From an uncultured beta proteobacterium (GTDB lineage Bacteria > Pseudomonadota > Gammaproteobacteria > Burkholderiales > Burkholderiaceae), in assembly GCA_903845455.1 (NCBI GenBank), contig CAIMXN010000022.1, positions 1 through 29,907 of the forward strand: a DNA stretch of 29,907 bases, written 5' to 3'. Below, piece after piece: positions 8,705-15,835 of the stretch. The notes below the pieces were generated by a model. It was not told where the DNA came from. It did no database searches and saw only the letters and a list, made by a program, of their open reading frames with translations. How positions within the stretch are numbered: position 1 is the first letter of the stretch; the number at the start of each line of letters is the position of its first letter. The position numbers and the translations under genes were made by a program.

Positions 8705-9265
8705 CTATTCTTTTTCTGCTTTAGGAGTTGTTTGGGGAAATGGAAAACTACTAAACAGGTTTTGAGAGCCCTGCATTTGCTCTTGCATCTTGACAAAGAG
8801 ATCCTTGCTCTGTTCCATGTAGTTACCCATCAGGTTTTGCATCAATGGATTTTGCAGATTGAGCATTTGTGCCCAAGCTTCAGGACTACTACCAGCTCCC
8901 ATACCCTTTGACTGATCGCCTAACTTGTTATGAATATCCACAAAAGATTGCATGGTCTTCTCAAGATAGCTTCCCATTAAACCCTGCATGGAGTTACCGT
9001 AGAAGCGAATAATTTGCGACAACATCTGTGTAGAGAACACAGGGGCACCACCAGCTTCTTCTTCCAAAATAATTTGCAGCAGAATATTGCGCGTCAAATC
9101 ATCTTCAGTTTTAGCATCAACCACCTTGAATGGCTCTCCGCCCATGACCAAGCCTTTAATGTCTGCCAAGGTGACATAAGTGCTGGTTTGAGTGTCATAA
9201 AGACGTCTATTGGGGTACTTCTTAATGAGACGGTCCTCACCAACTCGCTTTGAACGGGCAACCAT
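8705..9265 (-). CDS. phaR: Polyhydroxyalkanoate synthesis repressor PhaR
   Basis: PhaR is a cytosolic regulator that binds both DNA and PHA granules, repressing phasin genes and its own gene until polymer is present (family knowledge). The 186-residue protein has the diagnostic N-terminal DNA-binding domain LIKKYPNRRLYDTQTSTYV (about residues 13-31, domain to about 75), followed by the PHB-accumulation regulatory repeat region (QIILEEEAGGAPVFSTQMLSQ type; about 65-115). The Gln/Met-rich tail beyond residue 120 is probably flexible or granule-facing. It sits 114 bp after phaB and 2 bp before rimO on the same strand. AGGA lies 8 nt before the ATG. The gap upstream holds a large dyad (9299-9347) that could be its own operator. 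Confidence 0.95.
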   Translation of the reverse strand: MVARSKRVGEDRLIKKYPNRRLYDTQTSTYVTLADIKGLVMGGEPFKVVDAKTEDDLTRNILLQIILEEEAGGAPVFSTQMLSQIIRFYGNSMQGLMGSYLEKTMQSFVDIHNKLGDQSKGMGAGSSPEAWAQMLNLQNPLMQNLMGNYMEQSKDLFVKMQEQMQGSQNLFSSFPFPQTTPKAEKE

Positions 9266-9298
9266 ATATTTTTCCTAATTCAATGTACTGCAACGCAA

Positions 9299-9347
9299 CA
9301 TCGGCATAGTTTATCTCTAGTTTGACTAAAAGGTAAATATGCCGATG
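9299..9347 (-). promoter_or_regulatory. Large dyad in the phaB-phaR gap, possible phaR promoter/operator
   Basis: CATCGGCATA (9299-9308) is perfectly inverted at 9338-9347 (TATGCCGATG). Past a one-base bulge the arms extend by TTTA/TAAA, giving a 14-bp stem with a 20-nt loop that holds a small TAGT-TTG-ACTA hairpin. There is no T-run after it in the phaB transcription direction. On the minus strand a weak promoter, TTTACC (9337-9332), 18 bp, TAAACT (9313-9308), fits inside the dyad, with a predicted start near 9301 and a leader of about 36 nt to phaR. An autoregulatory operator, an attenuator-like hairpin or a phaB 3' end structure are all possible. Confidence 0.4.
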
Positions 9348-9379
9348 CGCTAACTACAAAAACTGCCTTTATTACTGAA

Positions 9380-10120
9380 TTAACCCGTATGAATACCGCC
9401 ATTTAAGGAAAAATCAGCGCCAGTGGCATAACCGCCGTCTACCGAGGCAATCCAGCAGCAAATCGAGGCGATTTCATCAGGTGTACCTAAGCGCTTGACC
9501 GGGATACCTGAAACAATTTTCTCCAGAACATCCTCGCGAATCGCCTTCACCATATCTGTACCAATATAGCCAGGAGAAACGGTATTGACTGTCACCCCTT
9601 TAGTGGCAACCTCTTGCGCCAAAGCCATCGTAAAGCCATGTAAACCCGCTTTAGCTGTTGAATAGTTCGTCTGACCAAATTGACCTTTTTGACCATTGAC
9701 AGAAGAAATATTAATGATGCGACCCCAATTGTTTTCGCACATGCCATCAATAACTTGCTTGGTCACATTAAATAAAGAATTGAGATTGGTATCAATGACT
9801 GCTTTCCATGCTTCAGGTGTCATCTTACGGAAAACGCTATCACGCGTAATACCAGCATTGTTGACCAAAACATCGACGCGACCCACTTCAGCTTTGACCT
9901 TTTCAAAGGCAGTAACGGTGCTCTCCCAATCTGAAACATTGCCTTCAGAAGCAATAAAGTCATAACCAATCGCTTTTTGTTCTCCAATCCAGCGATCTTT
10001 ACGGGGAGAATTTGGGCCACATCCTGCAATGACTTTAAAGCCTTCTTTAGAGAGCCGTTGACAAATAGCTGTACCAATACCACCCATACCACCAGTTACA
10101 TATGCGACTTTTTGAGACAT
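9380..10120 (-). CDS. phaB: Acetoacetyl-CoA reductase (NADPH)
   Basis: PhaB reduces acetoacetyl-CoA to (R)-3-hydroxybutyryl-CoA with NADPH, giving the PHA synthase its monomer. It is a classical short-chain dehydrogenase of 246 residues. The nucleotide-binding loop is VTGGMGGIGTAI (residues 8-19), NNAG is at 87-90, and the catalytic Ser140, Tyr153 and Lys157 lie in ISSVNGQKGQFGQTNYSTAKAG, essentially the Cupriavidus PhaB active-site stretch. This distinguishes it from FabG. It follows phaC after 37 bp with ribosome site AAGGGG upstream of the ATG, so phaC-phaB form an operon. phaA, usually between them in Cupriavidus, is absent here; a thiolase lies three genes downstream. Confidence 0.97.
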   Translation of the reverse strand: MSQKVAYVTGGMGGIGTAICQRLSKEGFKVIAGCGPNSPRKDRWIGEQKAIGYDFIASEGNVSDWESTVTAFEKVKAEVGRVDVLVNNAGITRDSVFRKMTPEAWKAVIDTNLNSLFNVTKQVIDGMCENNWGRIINISSVNGQKGQFGQTNYSTAKAGLHGFTMALAQEVATKGVTVNTVSPGYIGTDMVKAIREDVLEKIVSGIPVKRLGTPDEIASICCWIASVDGGYATGADFSLNGGIHTG

Positions 10121-10157
10121 GAATTTCCCCTTTTAAAAATTGTGTTGTTGTATCTAA

Positions 10158-11789
10158 TTAAACTGCTGGACCTAATTTTTCTTTTACATACTTACCGGGC
10201 GCAGCTTCTAATTTCTTGTACTTCGCGTTGCCAAATGTTTTTCTTGCGGAAATTTTTTCACCACCATACTCAGCGAGCCATTTTGTATAGTCTGGCCACC
10301 AACTACCTTTGATTTCTGTCGCACCAGCCAACCACTCATCAGCCGTTTTCGCTAACTTGTTGTTTTCAAAGTAATAGCGTTTATTTTTTGCTGGGGGATT
10401 AATCACGCCTGCAATATGACCAGAGGCGCCAAGAATGAAACGTTTCTTCCCACTCAAAATTTGAGTGGACTGATACGCAGATTGCCAAGGAACAATGTGG
10501 TCGTCTTGAGACCCATAAATATAGGTCGGACAATCAATTTTTCCGAAATCAATCTTCTGGCCACATAAACTGACCTTGCCAGGCTTGACCAAATCATTTT
10601 GTAAATAAGTGTGGCGCAAGTACCAGCAATACATTGCTCCGGGTAGGTTTGTCGAGTCGCCATTCCAATACAACAAATCAAACGGTGGCGGTGAATTGCC
10701 TTTGAGGTAATTCTCAACAACGTAATTCCAGACCAAATCATTTGGGCGCAAGAAAGAGAAGGTATTGCCCAGATCTAAGCCAGACATCATTCCAAACTTA
10801 CCTGACTCACCACCAATAGTAGTTTCACGCATCTTCACCATCGTCTCATCAATGAAGACATCCAAGATGCCGCTGTTGGTGAAATCGAGCAGTGTCGTCA
10901 ATAGAGTCAAACTAGCAATGGAGGTATCTTTTTTTGCTGCTAAGACTGCCAGGGCAGAAGCGGTTAAGGTACCGCCAACGCAAAATCCCAGAACATTAAT
11001 TTGCTCTGTACCACCGATATTTTTAACAACTTCGATTGCTTTAATGACGCCATCGCCAACGTAATCTTCCCAGGTCACTTTGCACATAGACTCATCTGGG
11101 TTCTTCCAGGAAACCAAAAAGACGGTGTGCCCCTGCTCTACCATATAACGTACAACTGAGTTATCAGGCTGCAAATCCAAAATATAGTATTTGTTGATGC
11201 ACGGTGGCACCATTAAGTAAGGGCGCTCGTAAACAGTTTCTGTGAGCGGTGTGTATTGAATCAGCTCAAAAAGTTCACAACGGAATACCACTTGACCTTC
11301 AGTGGTGGCAATATTTTTACCAACTTCAAATGCGCTTTCATCGGTCTGAGAAACCTTACCCTTTTTCATATCACCCAACAAATTGACAATGCCGTTTTGA
11401 AGAGACTGTCCTTGCGAGCTAATAATATTTTCTAAAACTTCGGGGTTAGTCGCAATAAAATTGGATGGCGATAGCGCATCAATCATCTGCTCTGTAGTAA
11501 ACAAAATCTTTTGTTTAGATTTTTCATCCGTATCTACTGCTTTAGCTAGCGCCATCAAATGCTTTGCATTGAGCAAGTAGGTTGCTGCAATTGTTTTGCT
11601 CCATGAGGAATGCCAAGCCTTACCAGAGAAACGGCGATCTTTGACTTCTATCGCCTCTGGGTTGGTTGCAAGATGTGCTAATTCAGTGAAATATGCTTTC
11701 TGAATTTCTGCTAAGCGGTCTGGCGGAATCATTGCCATATGATGTGGCGCCAAGGCTGGTGCTGTGCCTGTATTTATACCTGCAAACAT
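10158..11789 (-). CDS. phaC: Class I poly(3-hydroxyalkanoate) synthase
   Basis: PhaC polymerises (R)-3-hydroxyacyl-CoA monomers into polyester granules. The 543-residue length and absence of phaE/phaR-type partner subunits fit a class I short-chain synthase, somewhat shorter than the 589-residue Cupriavidus enzyme, mainly at the N-terminus. An alpha/beta-hydrolase fold carries the lipase-like box LGFCVGG with nucleophile Cys270, the acid Asp430 in GSQDDHIVPW, and the base His458 in ASGHIAGVINPP. The conserved VPPCINKYYILDLQP stretch is at about 194-208. The ATG is preceded at 6 nt by GAAGAG. The 122 bp upstream, before pgeF, should hold the promoter, but I cannot point to a convincing -35/-10 pair. 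Confidence 0.97.
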   Translation of the reverse strand: MFAGINTGTAPALAPHHMAMIPPDRLAEIQKAYFTELAHLATNPEAIEVKDRRFSGKAWHSSWSKTIAATYLLNAKHLMALAKAVDTDEKSKQKILFTTEQMIDALSPSNFIATNPEVLENIISSQGQSLQNGIVNLLGDMKKGKVSQTDESAFEVGKNIATTEGQVVFRCELFELIQYTPLTETVYERPYLMVPPCINKYYILDLQPDNSVVRYMVEQGHTVFLVSWKNPDESMCKVTWEDYVGDGVIKAIEVVKNIGGTEQINVLGFCVGGTLTASALAVLAAKKDTSIASLTLLTTLLDFTNSGILDVFIDETMVKMRETTIGGESGKFGMMSGLDLGNTFSFLRPNDLVWNYVVENYLKGNSPPPFDLLYWNGDSTNLPGAMYCWYLRHTYLQNDLVKPGKVSLCGQKIDFGKIDCPTYIYGSQDDHIVPWQSAYQSTQILSGKKRFILGASGHIAGVINPPAKNKRYYFENNKLAKTADEWLAGATEIKGSWWPDYTKWLAEYGGEKISARKTFGNAKYKKLEAAPGKYVKEKLGPAV

Positions 11790-11911
11790 AATAATCTCTT
11801 CAATTGAATGTAGATATTCTCCTTCTATAAAGACTAGAGAGTTATACGCACTAACCCTAGCCCTAGCGCGAAAGTTAAGCTAGTAATAACCCGCAGATGC
11901 CAAACGAGGAA

Positions 11912-12673
11912 TTATTGAGTAAACCAAATGAATGAAGCAAAGCGGCCAGAGATCGCATCACGGCGGTGCGAAAAAAAACGCTTTTGATCGGTGAAGGTGC
12001 AAAAATTTCCGCCATAGATCTGCTGCAGACCCAGTGCTGATAATCGTGCTCGGGCTAAGGCATACAGGTTTGCAAAATATTTACCTGGTCGACTAGCAAT
12101 CGGTGCAAACGCATCCTCAGGAAACCCTAACCCTGAATTTATAAAAGCCGTGTAAACCTCTGCGCCGACTTCAAAGGCCTTTGGTCCAATGGCTGGACCC
12201 ATCCACACTATTAATTCATCAGGTGATGACTGTGGGCTCAGCTTCAGTAGTTCGGTGACGGTATTTTCAAGGATCCCTGCACATAAGCCACGCCAACCCG
12301 CGTGCGCTAAACCCACGACATTGCCGGCCCGGTTACTAAAAAATATAGGTAAGCAATCTGCGGTCAGCACTACTAAAACTTCATTGGCTTGATTGGTAAT
12401 TGCGGCATCGGCTTTAATTGGCCGGCTAGCTAACAGACTGCGATTGTCCGGAGTACTCACAAAAGTGCCATGGACTTGCTCAAGCCAAACGGGGTCGGCA
12501 GGTAGTTGCCCCCTCAAGAGTCGGCGATTGAACTCTACAGCCTCTAAAGTATCCCCAACATGATCACCCAAGTTCAATGATTCATAGGGTGGCAGACTCA
12601 CACCGCCTTCGCGGGTTGTCACAAAACTATGAACAGTTGACGGCGCTGGCCACTCAGGCTTCAGGTTTACCAT
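11912..12673 (-). CDS. pgeF: Multicopper-polyphenol-oxidase-fold protein PgeF (YfiH/DUF152)
   Basis: This family was first called laccase-like and later described as peptidoglycan editing factor PgeF, and as a zinc enzyme acting on purine nucleosides; I do not choose a single substrate. The 253-residue protein carries the three metal-ligand motifs of the family: LEQVHG with His68, LTADCLPIFF with Cys107, and AHAGWRGL with His124. It lies 5 bp downstream of rluD on the same strand, the same rluD-yfiH pairing known in E. coli, which supports the assignment and co-transcription. The ATG follows the rluD stop with only a weak ribosome site, so translational coupling is likely. Confidence 0.93.
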   Translation of the reverse strand: MVNLKPEWPAPSTVHSFVTTREGGVSLPPYESLNLGDHVGDTLEAVEFNRRLLRGQLPADPVWLEQVHGTFVSTPDNRSLLASRPIKADAAITNQANEVLVVLTADCLPIFFSNRAGNVVGLAHAGWRGLCAGILENTVTELLKLSPQSSPDELIVWMGPAIGPKAFEVGAEVYTAFINSGLGFPEDAFAPIASRPGKYFANLYALARARLSALGLQQIYGGNFCTFTDQKRFFSHRRDAISGRFASFIWFTQ

Positions 12674-12678
12674 GGTGC

Positions 12679-13710
12679 TTAGTCACTCTGAACGGAAGCC
12701 AATAGAACAGATTCTTTAGGTAGATCCTCTGGGCTCATGCCTACTTGAGTCAATAGGGACATTAAATCCTCCGGCGGCAATCTGAACCAGGTCATGGTTT
12801 TTAAGCTCAGTGGATGCTGCAAGCTCAAAGCATAGGCATGTAAGGCCTGACGTGCAAAAGAAAGGGACTTGGCAACCCCAGGTGTTTTTTTGCGATAGAC
12901 CGGATCACCTAAAATCGGCAAACCCAATGACTCAAGGTGTACCCGAATTTGATGGGTTCGCCCAGTCTCTAAGCGGCACTCGAGCAAAGTAGTAGCGGAA
13001 CCCTCAAAGCTTCCTTTGGCAAGACGTCTAAATAGTGTGGCTGCCGGTTTGCCATGAGCAGAACCCGTAGCCATTTTTAAGCGGTCACGTTGGTCTCGCC
13101 CCACAGATGCCAAAACCTTGCCCTGTGTGGGTGCCTCGCCCCAGACCCAGGTCAAGTAACGCCGTCCCACGGTTCGCTCTTGAAGCTGGCGCACTAATGC
13201 TGTTTGTGCTTGCGCAGTTCTCGCCACGACCATCAAGCCAGAGGTGTCCTTATCAAGCCGGTGAACAATGCCCGCCCTTGGAAGATTCTTCAGTTCGGGA
13301 TAGCGATATAAAAGTGCATTTAATAAAGTGCCCGTCCAGTTACCCGCTCCAGGGTGAACCACTAAGCCAGGGGGCTTATTGACCACAATGATCGACTCAT
13401 CCTCATAAACCACATCCAAAGGGATATCCTCTGGACTAAAGGCAAATTGCTCTGGCATATCTTGTGGAAAGACCTTAATACTCTCCCCGCCTCGTAGCAA
13501 ATAGCGCGCTTTTGTGACCTTTCCATCCACCGTGACTGCCCCAGCTTCCACCCATGATTTCAGACGATTACGAGAGTAATCAGGCAAAGAGCTAGCTAGA
13601 ACCTTGTCTAGACGTTCACCGTTGACATCAAGAGGGATTTCTAAAGCAATGAAATCCTCATCATCGATATAATCAATAGGATTCGATTCGGGAGTTTGCG
13701 GCAATGCCAC
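12679..13710 (-). CDS. rluD: 23S rRNA pseudouridine synthase RluD
   Basis: RluD makes pseudouridines in helix 69 of 23S rRNA (1911, 1915, 1917 in E. coli numbering). The 343-residue protein has an N-terminal S4 RNA-binding domain (GERLDKVLASSLPDYSRNRL, about residues 31-90) and a RsuA/RluA catalytic domain with the signature GIVHRLDKDTSGL, where Asp153 is the catalytic residue. The RluD-like length and pgeF neighbour favour RluD over RluC or RluA. The start is GTG at 13710, 10 bp after the AAAAGG half of a perfect palindrome (13714-13727) that serves the divergent bamD in mirror image. An N-terminal acidic stretch of about 25 residues precedes the S4 domain. Confidence 0.93.
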   Translation of the reverse strand: MALPQTPESNPIDYIDDEDFIALEIPLDVNGERLDKVLASSLPDYSRNRLKSWVEAGAVTVDGKVTKARYLLRGGESIKVFPQDMPEQFAFSPEDIPLDVVYEDESIIVVNKPPGLVVHPGAGNWTGTLLNALLYRYPELKNLPRAGIVHRLDKDTSGLMVVARTAQAQTALVRQLQERTVGRRYLTWVWGEAPTQGKVLASVGRDQRDRLKMATGSAHGKPAATLFRRLAKGSFEGSATTLLECRLETGRTHQIRVHLESLGLPILGDPVYRKKTPGVAKSLSFARQALHAYALSLQHPLSLKTMTWFRLPPEDLMSLLTQVGMSPEDLPKESVLLASVQSD

Positions 13711-13713
13711 GCT

Positions 13714-13727
13714 TAAAAGGCCTTTTA
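13714..13727. promoter_or_regulatory. 14-bp palindrome giving ribosome sites to both rluD and bamD
   Basis: TAAAAGGCCTTTTA is a perfect palindrome. On the minus strand its AAAAGG ends 10 nt before the rluD GTG (13710). On the plus strand AAAAGG ends 10 nt before the ATG at 13731. The axis is therefore equidistant from the two start codons. This favours 13731 over the upstream ATG at 13704 as the bamD start, since the latter has no ribosome site. Confidence 0.6.
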
Positions 13728-13730
13728 GTT

Positions 13731-14624
13731 ATGTCAGATGTAATTTCAGATGCCAGTTTAAGGCTTGCTGCTGCTATCGTGCCATTGAACCCTAAAAGCC
13801 CAGGGTTCTTTAGAGCGCTGACCTTAAGTTTTTTCCTCGCTGCCAGCGCTAGCATCCTTCTGCTCAGTGGCTGTGCCGGTAGTGATGGTCAAAAAGATGA
13901 CACTGATCTTTGGTCTGAGACCAAACTGTATTCGGAGGCTACTGCCAAGTTAAACGATGCGGATTTTGCCAAGTGCGGTAAATACTTCGATAAATTAGAG
14001 GCGCGTTTCCCTTTTGGGCCCTACTCTCAGCAATCTCAAATTAATGCTGCATATTGTTATTGGAAAGCACAAGAGCAAGCTCAAGCTTTAGTCGCTATTG
14101 ATCGCTTCATCAAACTTTTTCAAGGTAGTCCAAATTTAGATTACGCCTACTATTTGAAGGGCTTAATCACTTTCAATGATGACTTGGGCTGGCTAGGAAA
14201 ATTCACAGGGCAAGATTTAAGCGAGCGGGATCCTAAAGCTGCTAAAGAAGCCTTTGAATCATTTAAGGTTGTTGTAGAACGCTTCCCGAATAGTAAATAC
14301 GCTCCAGACTCTTTAGATCGCATGCGCTATATCGTGAACTCATTAGCAGAAGCAGATGTGATTGTTGCGCGCTTTTACTTTCAGCGTGGCGCATATCTAG
14401 CAGCCGCCAATCGTGCTCAGCTCGTCATCCGCGACTATGATCGGGCCCCTGCAGTAGAAGAGGCTCTCTATATTCTCGTGAAGTCTTACGATAAATTAGG
14501 CATGGATGATCTCAGCATAGATGCCAACCGAGTTTTAGTATTGAACTTCCCAGACAGTCAGATGATGAAGACGGGTCAGCGCGTTAAAACAGAACGGCGC
14601 TGGTGGCAGATCTGGATGAAGTAA
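13731..14624 (+). CDS. bamD: Outer membrane protein assembly factor BamD
   Basis: BamD is the essential lipoprotein of the BAM complex that folds beta-barrel proteins into the outer membrane. From the ATG at 13731 the protein has 297 residues. A hydrophobic segment ends in the lipobox LLLSGCAG, predicting lipidation at Cys48 (residue 57 if counted from the ATG at 13704). The mature part shows BamD-type TPR repeats, including LYSEATAKLNDADFAKCGKYFDKLEARFPFGPYSQQ, ERFPNSKYAPDSLDRM and PAVEEALYILVKSYDKLG. The signal peptide has an unusually long N-terminal region of about 27 residues. A downstream GTG at 13779 would shorten it, but lacks a nearby ribosome site. It is divergent from rluD and convergent with alr. 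Confidence 0.92.
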   Translation: MSDVISDASLRLAAAIVPLNPKSPGFFRALTLSFFLAASASILLLSGCAGSDGQKDDTDLWSETKLYSEATAKLNDADFAKCGKYFDKLEARFPFGPYSQQSQINAAYCYWKAQEQAQALVAIDRFIKLFQGSPNLDYAYYLKGLITFNDDLGWLGKFTGQDLSERDPKAAKEAFESFKVVVERFPNSKYAPDSLDRMRYIVNSLAEADVIVARFYFQRGAYLAAANRAQLVIRDYDRAPAVEEALYILVKSYDKLGMDDLSIDANRVLVLNFPDSQMMKTGQRVKTERRWWQIWMK

Positions 14625-14660
14625 TTACTCAGGAATGTAGGGGAATTATTAGGCAAATAC

Positions 14661-15785
14661 TTATTTGATTTCAATCGGTACGCGTGGGGCTAGCGCGCAA
14701 AGCAATTCATAGCCAATAGTGCCGCTCATCTGGGCAACATCGTCCACCGGCACTTGAGTACCCCATAACTCCACATGACTACCAATACGAGCATGGGGTG
14801 CATTACGCAGATCAATCATAATCATATCCATTGAGACACGACCAACCAAAGGGCATATCAACCCAGAATCGTCAGCAGCGCCGCCCTCAACCCAAACGGG
14901 CGTGCCGTCTTTTGCTTGACGTGGATAGCCATCCGCATAGCCACAGGCAATCACACCAATACGCATCGCTTCAGGTGCTTCATAGCGTCCGCCATAGCCA
15001 ACCCGTGCACCTTTAGGTAGTTCTTGGATATCAATAATTTCGCTTTGTAGATGCATCACTGTTTGCAAGTGAGCATGGGCAATATCTTTAAAGCTTCCCG
15101 TTGGCGAAGCGCCATACAACATGATGCCTGGACGAACCCAGTCTCCTAGAGCATTACGGTGCCACAAAATCGCAGCCGAATTAGCCAAGGATGTTGGCGC
15201 TTCTAAGCCAGCAATAGTCTCATCAAAACAGTCTAGCTGTTCCCCAACCGTGGGAGCTTGATCTACTTGATCCGCGTTCGCAAAGTGGGTCATATGGTGC
15301 AGGTGATACCCCAAGGCATGCAGACGGTGAAAAGCCGTCCGATAGACAGCAGGGTTCAATCCCAGGCGATTCATACCACTATTCATTTTGAGAAAAATAT
15401 TAGCTGGTTTGGCATGCCTGGTCTGATCATCCTCCAGCCATTGAACCTGACTTTCGCAATGAACCACTAGGTCACAGCCTAATTCTTGTGCAAGGGCTAA
15501 TTCATTTTGATGAAATAAACCTTCTAGCAATAGAATGCGACCCTGCCACCCATTCTCCCTTAACCAGCGGGCATCATAAATATCTAAGAGGGCAAAGCCA
15601 TCAGTCGATTGGAGCCCTTTAAAAGCTGCTTCAAAGCCGTGGCCATAAGATCTAGCCTTGATAACAGACCAGATCTTGGACTCGGGGGCAAGCTCCCGAA
15701 CTCGGTTTAAATTATGACGGAAGGCCTCAGTGTGAATTGATGCCAAAATAGGTCTATTAATCAAGCTAGCAGTTGAAACACCCAT
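14661..15785 (-). CDS. alr: Alanine racemase
   Basis: Alr interconverts L- and D-alanine with pyridoxal phosphate, supplying D-alanine for peptidoglycan. I place the start at the ATG at 15785 because a near-ideal AAAGGAGG (15800-15793) lies 7 nt upstream; a longer frame from 15803 would put that ribosome site inside the coding region. The resulting protein has 374 residues. The PLP lysine is Lys43 in WSVIKARSYGHG (the family consensus is usually KANAYGHG, so Arg-Ser replaces Asn-Ala), and the catalytic tyrosine is Tyr264 in RVGYGGRY. GVIACGYADGYPR and VGRVSMDMIMIDL are further family signatures. It diverges from lplT and converges on bamD. Confidence 0.95.
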   Translation of the reverse strand: MGVSTASLINRPILASIHTEAFRHNLNRVRELAPESKIWSVIKARSYGHGFEAAFKGLQSTDGFALLDIYDARWLRENGWQGRILLLEGLFHQNELALAQELGCDLVVHCESQVQWLEDDQTRHAKPANIFLKMNSGMNRLGLNPAVYRTAFHRLHALGYHLHHMTHFANADQVDQAPTVGEQLDCFDETIAGLEAPTSLANSAAILWHRNALGDWVRPGIMLYGASPTGSFKDIAHAHLQTVMHLQSEIIDIQELPKGARVGYGGRYEAPEAMRIGVIACGYADGYPRQAKDGTPVWVEGGAADDSGLICPLVGRVSMDMIMIDLRNAPHARIGSHVELWGTQVPVDDVAQMSGTIGYELLCALAPRVPIEIK

Positions 15786-15792
15786 ATCCACC

Positions 15793-15800
15793 CCTCCTTT
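15793..15800 (-). promoter_or_regulatory. Ribosome binding site that fixes the alr start
   Basis: The minus strand reads AAAGGAGG, nearly the full anti-16S complement, followed by seven bases and then the ATG at 15785. It lies inside the extended reading frame beginning at 15803, arguing that the six extra N-terminal codons are not translated. Confidence 0.75.
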
Positions 15801-15835
15801 CATGTTTTAATTGTATTAATGAATAGATTGTACGA

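Noticed and set aside
11790..11911. Repeated CCCTAG units and TATAAC/TATAGA hexamers upstream of phaC
   Set aside because: The promoter must be here, but no -10 has a credible -35, and the two CCCTAG copies are too short to call a repeat or operator.
13704..13730. bamD start at 13704
   Set aside because: No ribosome site, overlaps the rluD start, and gives an even longer signal peptide than the ATG at 13731.
14654..14667. CAAATA-CT-TATTTG hairpin at the alr stop
   Set aside because: Six weak pairs with a two-base loop and no T-run; likely chance.
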